From contig NZ_AVAQ01000052.1 of NCBI RefSeq assembly GCF_000463075.2, positions 45,712-109,711 on the forward strand: a DNA stretch of 64,000 nt, read 5' to 3'. A program made the position numbers and the translations under genes. The stretch is from Lactiplantibacillus plantarum EGD-AQ4. Lineage in GTDB: Bacteria > Bacillota > Bacilli > Lactobacillales > Lactobacillaceae. This document shows, one piece after another, positions 11,423-19,474 of this stretch; position 1 is the stretch's first letter, and each line of letters starts with the position of its first letter. Under the pieces are notes generated by a model. That model was not told the origin of the DNA and searched no databases. It was given only the letters and a program-made list of their open reading frames with translations.

Positions 11423-12769
11423 ATGTCAATTAATAGTACATTAGCCACTTGGACGGGAAAATCAGCCTACTGGTTTTTACACACCTTTCGTGGTGGTGGG
11501 AGTTCACTTCCCGGCAAGTTGGCGTTGAAGCTTGATCCATCGATCTTAAAGCATCTCGCCAAAAACTACGACGTCATCGTCATCACTGGGACGAATGGTA
11601 AAACGTTAACGACTGCATTGACGGTCAAGGTTTTACGTGAACAGTACCCTGATATTTTAACCAACCCAAGCGGATCAAATATGAAACAAGGCATCGTCAC
11701 GACCTTTTTAACGGCCCCGAAAGCGCACCAAAAGCCCCTCGCCGTGCTCGAAGTCGACGAAGCCAACGTGATTATGGTCACCAAGTACATTACACCCAAA
11801 GCGTTCGTGTTCACCAACATCTTCCGTGACCAAATGGACCGATATGGTGAAATCTACACGACTTATCAAAAGATTCTGGACGGCGTGGCGCTGGCACCCG
11901 AAGCGACGATCATCGCTAATGGTGACTTGCCGTTATTCAATGCCAAACCGTTGCCAAATCCAATCCTGTATTACGGCTTTGACTACCAAGCTGACCATGA
12001 CCAACAAGCACCAGCCAATACGGACGGCCTGCTGTGTCCACGTTGTCAGCACATCTTGCGTTATCACAGCCGCACCTACAGCAACATGGGCAAGTACTTC
12101 TGTCCCAACTGCGGTTTTGAGCGGCCTCAGTTGACTTACAAACTGAACGCCTTGACTGCCATGACACCAACGAGTTCAGATTTTGAAATCAATGGTCAGG
12201 CCATGCACCTGAACATCGGCGGTCAATATAACATCTACAACGCGCTCGCTGCCTACGCAGTCGGTCGGTTCATGGACGTCAGCCCAGCTAAGATCGCTCA
12301 CGCACTCAGCGACAACGACGAACAAGTCTTCGGGCGTCAAGAAACGTTCCACGTCGGCGATAAAGATGTCACACTCATTTTGGTCAAAAACCCAGTCGGC
12401 CTGAACCAAGTTTTGCAAACGATCAGTACCGACGACCGGCCCTTCTCGTTTGCGGCCTTACTCAACGCCAACTATGCGGATGGGATCGACACGAGCTGGA
12501 TCTGGGATGGCGACTTCGAAAAATTACCATCGCTGAACATTCCAGCTTTCATTAGTGGTGGCGAACGTTACCGCGATATCACGTTCCGACTTAAAGTCGC
12601 TGGCGTCCCTGAAGACCAGCTCACCATCATTCCAGATTTGACGGAAATGACGGCAGCAATTCAAAAATTACCAACCAAGCAAGTTTACGTCGTGGCGACT
12701 TATACGGCAATGCTGCAATTGCGTAAACAACTTGCCAGTCAAGGCATTATTGATGGAGGGATGGCATAA
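11423..12769 (+). CDS. murT: Lipid II isoglutaminyl synthase, MurT subunit
   Basis: ATP-dependent Mur-ligase-like subunit that, with GatD, amidates the D-glutamate of lipid II to D-isoglutamine, a step needed for efficient peptidoglycan cross-linking. The ATP loop VITGTNGKTLTT lies near residue 55; the zinc ribbon typical of MurT is visible as CPRCQHIL and FCPNCGFERP near residues 205-235; the C-terminal DUF1727 part follows. Length 448 is normal. The stop codon shares one base with the gatD start (TAATG). It is read divergently from tdk across a 257-bp gap. Confidence 0.96.
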   Translation: MSINSTLATWTGKSAYWFLHTFRGGGSSLPGKLALKLDPSILKHLAKNYDVIVITGTNGKTLTTALTVKVLREQYPDILTNPSGSNMKQGIVTTFLTAPKAHQKPLAVLEVDEANVIMVTKYITPKAFVFTNIFRDQMDRYGEIYTTYQKILDGVALAPEATIIANGDLPLFNAKPLPNPILYYGFDYQADHDQQAPANTDGLLCPRCQHILRYHSRTYSNMGKYFCPNCGFERPQLTYKLNALTAMTPTSSDFEINGQAMHLNIGGQYNIYNALAAYAVGRFMDVSPAKIAHALSDNDEQVFGRQETFHVGDKDVTLILVKNPVGLNQVLQTISTDDRPFSFAALLNANYADGIDTSWIWDGDFEKLPSLNIPAFISGGERYRDITFRLKVAGVPEDQLTIIPDLTEMTAAIQKLPTKQVYVVATYTAMLQLRKQLASQGIIDGGMA

Positions 12770-13491
12770 TGACTTATACTTTACACGCCGCACACCTCTA
12801 CGGCGACCTGATGAACACGTATGGCGATATTGGTAACATTCTCGCCATGCGGTACTACGCCAAGGCGGTGGACGCTGACATTACCGTTGATTTAGTCAGC
12901 TTAGATGATCCATTTGACCCGGCCGCCTACGATTTTGCCCTCTTTGGAGGCGGTCAGGACTACGAGCAGACGATTGTCTCGAAGGACTTACAAACTAAAA
13001 AGGACGCGTTGACGGCTTACATTGAAGCGGGTGGTCCGCTGTTGGCTATTTGTGGTGGCTTCCAGATGCTTGGCCATTACTACATTGGCGCCCATGGTGA
13101 AAAAATCGCCGGCATCGGTGCTCTTGATCATTACACACTGAGCCAGGACAACAACCGTTTCATCGGTAACATCACGATTGAAAACGCCGAGACCCACCAG
13201 ACTTACTACGGTTTCGAAAACCACAACGGCATGACCTTCCTGGGCGAAGGTGAACGTCCGCTTGGCAAGGTGCTCCAAGGCAACGGGAACAACGGTAAGG
13301 ACCAGTCTGAAGGTGTCATCTACAAGAATACCTTTGGCTCATACTTCCACGGTCCAATCTTAGCCCGCAATGAAGCGCTCGCCAAACGGATCTTGAAGTT
13401 GGCGCTACAACGCAAATATCCGGATGCCAACTTCGACGCCTTGGATCAATTGAACGAAGACTTAACGAAAAACGTGGTCGTTAAGCCGTAA
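12769..13491 (+). CDS. gatD: Lipid II isoglutaminyl synthase, GatD glutamine amidotransferase subunit
   Basis: CobB/CobQ-like class I glutamine amidotransferase that frees ammonia from glutamine for MurT. The nucleophile elbow LAICGGFQMLG holds the catalytic cysteine, and the histidine is in GSYFHGPIL. Length 240 residues matches the family. It overlaps murT by one base, so the two subunits are made together. A strong terminator follows about 100 nt after the stop. Confidence 0.96.
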   Translation: MTYTLHAAHLYGDLMNTYGDIGNILAMRYYAKAVDADITVDLVSLDDPFDPAAYDFALFGGGQDYEQTIVSKDLQTKKDALTAYIEAGGPLLAICGGFQMLGHYYIGAHGEKIAGIGALDHYTLSQDNNRFIGNITIENAETHQTYYGFENHNGMTFLGEGERPLGKVLQGNGNNGKDQSEGVIYKNTFGSYFHGPILARNEALAKRILKLALQRKYPDANFDALDQLNEDLTKNVVVKP

Positions 13492-13597
13492 ACACGTATC
13501 CTGTGCTGTGAGTTAGAATCGGTCTGGCCATTACCAATCACTGATATTTCGTGCCGTGACGTTAACTCGAATTAATCTTATTACAAATTATTTTATA

Positions 13598-13640
13598 CTC
13601 GCTGTCAGCAGCCATGACTCATGCTGACAGCGAGTTTTTT
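13598..13640 (+). terminator. Terminator after murT-gatD
   Basis: Perfect 13-bp stem, CTCGCTGTCAGCA with TGCTGACAGCGAG, followed by TTTTTT. Confidence 0.92.
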
Positions 13641-13965
13641 GTTTCGGATCATTAGCGCTTACCCTCACCCAGGCTGGTGCTGAATACCCGACAAGCCATT
13701 GCCGTCCACTTTTCACCTTCAAGCACGTCACAACCCTGGTCTGATAGGGCTATTGGACTGGTGCCCGCATGACAAATTAACAGTTAGCCAATCGACTTGC
13801 ATCACATTCAAGCAACACTTCGACTAGAATCATCCCAACAAAACCTATTGATTGCACACGACCGATGTAAGCGTTAACATTAGCAAACCCCTTAAAGTTA
13901 TAATAAATATTTATATACTTTTTGATAGCAATAACTAACAAACTGATAGTATCAGTCTAATCAGT
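13641..13965. other. Intergenic stretch without recognisable genes
   Basis: No open frame with a ribosome site was found on either strand. It holds only CATGACAAATTA (13768-13779, plus strand), a 12-bp partial match to the 20-bp element at 8472 and 63855. Confidence 0.5.
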
Positions 13966-14008
13966 AAAAAAAGATTGCTATCGGCAAACGCCAATATCAA
14001 TCTTTTTT
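13966..14008 (-). terminator. Terminator after manA
   Basis: AAAAAAGATTG-TAT-GGC pairs with GCC-ATA-CAATCTTTTTT; the A and T runs on both sides allow use from either strand, but manA ends 22 nt away. Confidence 0.85.
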
Positions 14009-14030
14009 ATCCCATCAGGGGTTTAACTAA

Positions 14031-14996
14031 TTAAGCTTTTTCGCCAGGTTCTGAGGCAATGATTTGTAAATCACCTGACAAGGTCCACTGTTTCACATCG
14101 TATGGCAACATGAAGTGAACACCTTTATGCAATGGATAATCTTTCCCGTCGACCGTGATCTTTCCGTCACCATCCAAGACGGAAACTAAGGTGTAAGGTG
14201 CCTTACCGCGATTAAAGGTAGCTTGCCCATCCGTCAATCGCCATTGCCAAACGCTAAAGAATGGTGATTGAACATAAGTCGTGACAGTCGCATCGCCGAC
14301 CTGAGTCGTGGTGATATTTAAGTCCGGATCATGGTGTGGCACATTGGTCGTGTCGATTGACTGTTGTAAGTGCAATTCGCGCTTCTTGCCAGTCGTCTTA
14401 TCAACCCGATCCCAGTCATAGAGCCGGTAAGTCGTATCGGAACTCTGTTGGGTTTCTAAGACCATGATGCCCTTCCCGACCGCGTGAATCGTTCCCGATG
14501 GCACGTAGAGAAAATCGCCGGCTTTAACGGGAACTCGCCGTAATAGCTTGTCCCATTCGCCATTGTTGATCCATTCGGCAAGTTGTTCGCGGGTCTTGGC
14601 ATGATGGCCGTAAATCATCGTTGCACCTGGTTCTGCAGCAATGACGTACCAGCATTCCGTCTTGCCAAGTTCATGTTCATGTTCGGCCGCATAGGCGTCA
14701 TCCGGATGAACTTGAACCGACAAATCTTCACTCGCATCCAAAATCTTAGTTAATAGTGGGAACACATCCCCCTTGGCATTACCAAAGACGTCGCGATGCT
14801 TTGCCCAGACTTGATCCAAGGTCATGCCAGCATACGGGCCGTTTTCAACCGTGGCTGGGCCATGTGGATGCGCCGAAATTGCCCAACATTCACCGGTATG
14901 GTCGCTCGGAATATCATAGCCGAAATCATCGTGTAATTTCGTGCCACCCCAAATTTTTTCATGAAACACTGGCTTTAAAAAGTACGGTTCACTCAT
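14031..14996 (-). CDS. manA: Mannose-6-phosphate isomerase, class I
   Basis: Zinc enzyme converting mannose-6-phosphate to fructose-6-phosphate, feeding mannose into glycolysis and supplying precursors for GDP-mannose. Metal-binding elements are visible in LSVQVHPDD and the GTIHAVGKG segment, with the conserved EIWGG-type start (FHEKIWGGTKL) and KTECWYVI. Length 321 is usual for the short Firmicute form. It stands alone between two terminator-bounded gaps. Confidence 0.95.
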   Translation of the reverse strand: MSEPYFLKPVFHEKIWGGTKLHDDFGYDIPSDHTGECWAISAHPHGPATVENGPYAGMTLDQVWAKHRDVFGNAKGDVFPLLTKILDASEDLSVQVHPDDAYAAEHEHELGKTECWYVIAAEPGATMIYGHHAKTREQLAEWINNGEWDKLLRRVPVKAGDFLYVPSGTIHAVGKGIMVLETQQSSDTTYRLYDWDRVDKTTGKKRELHLQQSIDTTNVPHHDPDLNITTTQVGDATVTTYVQSPFFSVWQWRLTDGQATFNRGKAPYTLVSVLDGDGKITVDGKDYPLHKGVHFMLPYDVKQWTLSGDLQIIASEPGEKA

Positions 14997-15063
14997 AAGA
15001 TCTACTCACTCCATTGCTGAATTTGATACTTAAAGTTTAGCATATATGAAAGCGGTTGTGAAA

Positions 15064-16104
15064 CTAGAGCGGCAATTTTGTAACCGTATCCGCCAACCAG
15101 GCCGCAATCAAGCGCCGCCGCGCTGGTAAAAACTGCTGATTATTAGCAACCGGATGAACGCGATTTGATAAGAAGACCAGCCCCTGTTGCCGTTGACGGT
15201 CGAGCATCAACAACGTGCCGGTATACCCGGTGTGAAAAATGACCGGTTGTTGGCCCGCTGCACGGTGCCAGAGATTCCAACCAAAGCTCCGCCGCAAGTG
15301 GTGATTCGGCGTCCAGTCTTGATACAAACTCGCAATGGTCTCCGGTTCCAACACTTCTGGAACCGTAATTTGGCCCAGCATCAACTGTGAAAACCGGACC
15401 AAGTCAGCCACACTCGCAAATAGCCCTGCTGACCCACAGTGCTCGCCTAACACTCGGGCTTTCGGGTCATGCACGATTCCTTGTAATAGCCCCGTTGCTT
15501 CCGTATACGTCGTCGGAATCGCTTGCTGTGGGTTTGGCTTAAATGTCGCGTCTGGCAAGTTTAACGGCTTAATAACCCGTTCTGTGATGACTTGCTGGAC
15601 TGGCTGATGATAGACCTGTTCAATGACCAAGCCCATCAAAATTAACCCTAAGTCCGTGTAAACCACGCGATGATTTCGATTACGTTCGCTAAGCGGTAAC
15701 TGCTGAACTGCAGCCAATAACGCCGTTGCCCCCAACGCATTACGATTCGGGATATACCCGCTTAAACCACTCGTATGGGTCATTAAGTTGCGAATCGTGA
15801 CGGTCGTGGACTGTAATGTTGGTAAATAGTCATGAACTGGCCGATCCAGGTCTAATTTTCCAGCCGCCAACAATTGTAAGGCCACCGTAGTCGTTCCTAC
15901 GACCTTCGTCACCGATGCCAAATCATAAACGGCGTGTGGCCAAATCGGCTTAGTCGTCGGTTGCAACTGTGCCACACCCACTTGCCGTTCAATGACCTGC
16001 TCGCCATCAATCAATGCATAGCTAGCGCCCGGTATCACCTTTTGCGCCACCATCGCTGCAATCTGAGCTTCAGTTCTCTCAAAATTCACCATTAAATCAC
16101 TCAT
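15064..16104 (-). CDS. Serine hydrolase of the beta-lactamase (class C) superfamily
   Basis: Penicillin-binding-protein/esterase fold enzyme. The catalytic SxxK is SVTK (Ser64, Lys67), the second motif is YTD in VVYTDLGLI, and the third is HTG in IFHTGYTGT. No signal peptide is visible, so a cytoplasmic or non-classical location is likely, which argues for an esterase or D-amino-peptide hydrolase rather than a cell-wall transpeptidase. 346 residues is normal. The substrate cannot be told from the sequence. Confidence 0.85.
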   Translation of the reverse strand: MSDLMVNFERTEAQIAAMVAQKVIPGASYALIDGEQVIERQVGVAQLQPTTKPIWPHAVYDLASVTKVVGTTTVALQLLAAGKLDLDRPVHDYLPTLQSTTVTIRNLMTHTSGLSGYIPNRNALGATALLAAVQQLPLSERNRNHRVVYTDLGLILMGLVIEQVYHQPVQQVITERVIKPLNLPDATFKPNPQQAIPTTYTEATGLLQGIVHDPKARVLGEHCGSAGLFASVADLVRFSQLMLGQITVPEVLEPETIASLYQDWTPNHHLRRSFGWNLWHRAAGQQPVIFHTGYTGTLLMLDRQRQQGLVFLSNRVHPVANNQQFLPARRRLIAAWLADTVTKLPL

Positions 16105-16325
16105 TCTCTCTCAAATTTATCGCTTGGCTAACGCCCTAACATGGCAGACCGCAGCCGACTTCATACCGTTTGTTGTACAGATACAACCATTACGGATGAG
16201 CTAGTTCATTGGTTATGAAGCATGGTTAAAGCGTGCTATCTAGTTGGTTGCTTGTTCGTCAGAATAGACGCCCTGTTCCAATTTTCAGGCCTGACCGTCA
16301 ATACTGGCAGATGCCCATCGCGTTC

Positions 16326-16433
16326 CAACGTTGTCAGAAATGCCTGTAAGCCGGCCTAGGATGCTTCCACAATAGCGAATTTACGCTAACTCGCACTGTT
16401 TCCAGCGGTCCTCAGCTGGCGGCACTTGACCTC
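16326..16433 (-). repeat. Dispersed intergenic repeat, copy 2 (inverted)
   Basis: The reverse complement runs AGGTCAAGTGCCGCCAGCTG, then CCGCTGGAAACAGTGCGAG, TTAGCGTAAA, CCGGCTTACAGGCATTTCTG and ACAACG, matching 63896-64000 almost base for base outside a variable middle. The flanking 16105-16325 has no gene that I can support. Confidence 0.7.
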
Positions 16434-16444
16434 AGCAATCAGCC

Positions 16445-16624
16445 TCATGCTCGCCGAAACAGCCGTGGTAGAACCACTAACCAGTAACAGCCAAGCGCAA
16501 TGCCGCCAATCACGAGTGACCAAGGTTTGGACAGCAGCTGATGTTGATAGCCGAGTGTACACGCGACTAGCACCACCGTACTTGCCCATTCAATAACTTG
16601 CCAATGCCGATTCAATACTTTCAT
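16445..16624 (-). CDS. Small membrane protein, 59 residues, not recognised
   Basis: ATG 16624 opens a 59-residue frame (MKVLNRHWQVIEWASTVVLV...) ending at TGA 16447-16445. Two hydrophobic stretches (about residues 13-25 and 36-52: LVIGGIALGCYWLVVL) separated by a polar turn suggest a two-helix membrane protein with a basic tail (RLFRRA). An AAAGGAG site lies 12 nt upstream. It lies between the beta-lactamase-like gene and the aminotransferase and may be transcribed alone. No family is recognised. Confidence 0.6.
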   Translation of the reverse strand: MKVLNRHWQVIEWASTVVLVACTLGYQHQLLSKPWSLVIGGIALGCYWLVVLPRLFRRA

Positions 16625-16787
16625 CCGCCCATTCGTCTCCTTTTATTGTAACGCGTTCCCCGTCCTGCTCGCAGGATCCTCAATAATCTTAACCTAACCA
16701 TAATCGCTTGACCACCCTCTTTTGGCCAATTAGGAACCCCCGGTCTTTGTTATCGTTGCAAATGATTTCAAGACCGAATTAGTATCC

Positions 16788-16834
16788 AAAAAACGACCTC
16801 AGTCGCGTTCGAATTACGAACCGACCAAAGTCGT
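16788..16834 (-). terminator. Terminator after the branched-chain aminotransferase gene
   Basis: Minus strand: ACGACTTTGGTCGGTTCG pairs with CGAACGCGACTGAGGTCGT, then TTTTTT. Confidence 0.85.
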
Positions 16835-16851
16835 CATTTAATGTTTAAAAA

Positions 16852-17880
16852 TTAGTCTAAATCAACCTTTTGAACCCAGCCTTCAGGTGCTTCACGGTCG
16901 CCGAATTGAATCCCAGTTAATTCATCGTATAACTTCTTGGTAACTGGGCCAACTTCCGTCTCACTGTAGAAGACGTGTAACTTACCTTGATGTTCCAAAC
17001 CACCAATTGGTGAAATAACGGCAGCAGTCCCACAGGCACCAGCTTCAGCGAAACGGTCTAAGTCATCGATGTAAACATCGCCTTGTTCAGTCTTCATGCC
17101 GAATTTGTGTTCAGCTAAGTAGAGTAATGAGTACTTCGTCACTGAAGGCAAAATTGATGGTGATTTTGGTGTCACGAAGGTGCCGTCCTTGGTAATCCCA
17201 AAGAAGTTCGCTGAACCAACTTCTTCAATCTTACGATGTTCAACGGGGTCTAAGTAAACACAGTCTGAGAAGCCATCAGCGTGGGCCTTTTGACCTGGGA
17301 ATAAGCTGGCAGCGTAGTTCCCACCAACTTTATAAGCACCGGTCCCTTTGTGGGCAGCACGGTCATATTCAGAAGTGGTGAAGTTCGTGGGCGTCATGCC
17401 ACCTTTGAAGTAGCTCCCAACGGGCATCGCAAAGACGGTGAAGATATATTCGTCAGCTGGATGCACACCAATGTTACCACCGACCCCAATCATGAGTGGC
17501 CGTAAGTATAACGTTGCGCCAGTACCATATGGTGGGACGTAATCTTGGTTCGCCTTAACGACTTGTTTAACGGCGTCCACAAACATGTCGGTTGGCACTT
17601 GTGGCATTAATAACCGTTCACAACTCGTTTGCATTCGAGCAGCATTACGGTCTGGCCGGAATAACTGGACACTGCCATCCTTTGTCCGATAAGCTTTTAA
17701 GCCTTCGAAATCTTGTTGGCCGTAGTGTAACGCGGTTGATCCTTCACTGATATGTAAGGTTGCGTCTCCGGTTAATTCTTTCTTATACCAGTCACCATCT
17801 TTCCAATACGCGCGGTAACGGTAAGGAAGGTTACGATATTCGAATCCTAAGTTGTTCCAGTCCAATTGTACGTCTGCCAT
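16852..17880 (-). CDS. ilvE: Branched-chain amino acid aminotransferase
   Basis: PLP fold-type IV transaminase acting on leucine, isoleucine and valine and their 2-oxo acids; in lactobacilli it is a main route from amino acids to flavour compounds. The PLP-lysine is in GTGAYKVGGNYAASL, and the substrate/phosphate segments EEVGSANFFGI and EAGACGTAAVISPIG are visible. 342 residues matches the type II BCAT family (often named bcaT in lactobacilli). A terminator follows within 20 nt of the stop. Confidence 0.95.
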   Translation of the reverse strand: MADVQLDWNNLGFEYRNLPYRYRAYWKDGDWYKKELTGDATLHISEGSTALHYGQQDFEGLKAYRTKDGSVQLFRPDRNAARMQTSCERLLMPQVPTDMFVDAVKQVVKANQDYVPPYGTGATLYLRPLMIGVGGNIGVHPADEYIFTVFAMPVGSYFKGGMTPTNFTTSEYDRAAHKGTGAYKVGGNYAASLFPGQKAHADGFSDCVYLDPVEHRKIEEVGSANFFGITKDGTFVTPKSPSILPSVTKYSLLYLAEHKFGMKTEQGDVYIDDLDRFAEAGACGTAAVISPIGGLEHQGKLHVFYSETEVGPVTKKLYDELTGIQFGDREAPEGWVQKVDLD

Positions 17881-18003
17881 ATATTTCGACTTCTTTCATA
17901 TGTAATTTCCAAATTAATTAATTTGAATTTAATTAAAAGATTAATGGTTAATTAGAACTTTGTCAAGGGGGAATGAAACATTTTCAACGTTTGACTCAAT
18001 TTT

Positions 18004-18012
18004 TGGTATAAT
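18004..18012 (+). promoter_or_regulatory. Extended -10 promoter for the gene at 18044
   Basis: TGGTATAAT is an extended -10 box. It places transcription start near 18020, which rules out any translation start before that and supports the GTG at 18044. Confidence 0.6.
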
Positions 18013-18043
18013 GGGGGTAAATATAGCAAAGGACTGGTTCGTC

Positions 18044-18373
18044 GTGGCTAGTAATTCAGATTCAATTTATAACGTCATGTTCTATATCGCCCATCATCCG
18101 GCTGAAATCACCTTTACACAGCCAGAATACACGAATGTCGTGCGGATGGCCATCCCAGACAGTGTCAAGGTTGCTAACCCTGAAATTTATTTTCCCGACA
18201 ACAAATTATTAGTCAATCGGTTTCAAGATGACTTCGTTGCTAAAAATGGGAACCTGCTAGACTTCTTCTTCGATTATACGGAAAAAAAGGTACCGAATTA
18301 CCACGAAGTCTGGGTTTCATCCGCGCATCTCCCGGCTAAGAAAATGTATTTCTTGGAACTTTCATTTGAATAG
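18044..18373 (+). CDS. Conserved-looking protein of unknown function, 109 residues
   Basis: The frame is open from 17960, but the extended -10 box at 18004 lies inside that longer frame, so GTG 18044 with AAAGGA ten bases upstream is the better start (then ASNSDSIYNVMFYIAHHP...). The protein is soluble, acidic and rich in aromatic residues (LLDFFFDYTEKKVPNYHEVWV). No signal peptide, membrane segment or known motif is visible. It converges on the lipoprotein gene across a shared terminator. Function not recognised. Confidence 0.75.
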   Translation: MASNSDSIYNVMFYIAHHPAEITFTQPEYTNVVRMAIPDSVKVANPEIYFPDNKLLVNRFQDDFVAKNGNLLDFFFDYTEKKVPNYHEVWVSSAHLPAKKMYFLELSFE

Positions 18374-18421
18374 TGTGTGGCATTGCGATTAATCAACAAA
18401 AGCCCTGTGTATACGTACGCC

Positions 18422-18479
18422 AAAAAAGCACCGTTTAGTTCACCTACCCAAATCTTGGGCGGAGCTAAACGGTGCTTTT
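18422..18479. terminator. Bidirectional terminator
   Basis: AAAAAAGCACCGTTTAG pairs with CTAAACGGTGCTTTT; it lies between two converging genes and serves both. Confidence 0.9.
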
Positions 18480-18488
18480 AAGTCTAAC

Positions 18489-19460
18489 CTACTTCGTCAT
18501 GAAAATGTATAAATCCGAAGCGGAGACGCCAATCGTAAACCGCACACCCTTAGAGGTGATTGGATCGATGGTGGTCGTCGTACTACTATTGTCCTTCGTT
18601 TCCTTTTGGAACTGCTTCATCACCGTCTTGGCATTGGCACCAGTGGTCGTCGCCATTAATGCAAACGCGGTTCCGAAGTTCTTTTGACGGGTCTTGTTCT
18701 TAAAGGCCTTGGTTGGCACGATCATCGCTGCGCCCATCACATCACCCTTTTGAACGTTCATCCGAATCTTATAATCCTTGGTCGTCAGGACGTTACTCAA
18801 CCCATCGCTAGGCGTCTTAGTCGGCAACAACTGCGACTTGACCTTTTGTTTGGCAGTCTTCATGGCTGCCGCAACGGCTTGTTGACTCGTCTGCAGACTG
18901 GCCGCTTGGGTCTTCAATTTAGCTGCGGCAGTTTGTTGTGCTTGTAACGTTTGAGCCGCCGTGGTTGCGCCAGTCCCGCCAGCTTTGAGTTGCGCTTCAG
19001 CTTTTTTGACCTTGGCCTGAATCGTGGCCTGCTGCTTCTTAAGTGCGGCACCTTCCGCCTGCAATTTCTGGGCTTTCTTCTGGTCCGCCTTACTTAATTT
19101 CGAGGCAATCAGTGCTTGATTATAAGTTGTCGCCATCTTTTGATAACTGGCGAGCTTTTTAGCCCCAGCTATGTGGACGGTCTTTGAATCAGAACCGGCT
19201 TTGATCTTGACCGCTTGGCGGGTCGTCTTAGTCGGAACTTGAATAACGAACGTATGATTATGCACATTCGCTGTCTTTTGTTGACCGCCATTAAGCTGGT
19301 AGTGAACCGTTTTCGTATTGGCTTTACCCTTCACGGCCGCAACCAGCCCATTCTGTTTGTAAGTGGTTTTCGTTGTCGATAACGTCGTTTTACCACAGCC
19401 TGCTAACAAGACTGTAAGCACACCGGCAGTTACGGCAACTAATGCTGTTTTCCGGAACAA
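18489..19460 (-). CDS. Lipoprotein with coiled-coil region, unknown function
   Basis: The N terminus MFRKTALVAVTAGVLTVLLAGCGK is a type II signal with lipobox LLAGC, so the protein is probably lipid-anchored outside the membrane. Residues about 130-210 are Ala/Lys/Gln-rich heptad-like sequence (KKQQATIQAKVKKAEAQLKA), likely a coiled coil, preceded by a Thr/Lys-rich beta-like region. The C-terminal 110 residues look globular. It is 14 nt downstream of the ABC exporter pair on the same strand, so it may be co-transcribed. Specific role not recognised. Confidence 0.8.
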   Translation of the reverse strand: MFRKTALVAVTAGVLTVLLAGCGKTTLSTTKTTYKQNGLVAAVKGKANTKTVHYQLNGGQQKTANVHNHTFVIQVPTKTTRQAVKIKAGSDSKTVHIAGAKKLASYQKMATTYNQALIASKLSKADQKKAQKLQAEGAALKKQQATIQAKVKKAEAQLKAGGTGATTAAQTLQAQQTAAAKLKTQAASLQTSQQAVAAAMKTAKQKVKSQLLPTKTPSDGLSNVLTTKDYKIRMNVQKGDVMGAAMIVPTKAFKNKTRQKNFGTAFALMATTTGANAKTVMKQFQKETKDNSSTTTTIDPITSKGVRFTIGVSASDLYIFMTK

Positions 19461-19474
19461 TTGACACCCCTCCT

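Noticed and set aside
17960..18043. Upstream extension of the protein at 18044
   Set aside because: The extended -10 promoter box at 18004 lies inside it, so this part is unlikely to be transcribed, and GTG 18044 has its own ribosome site.
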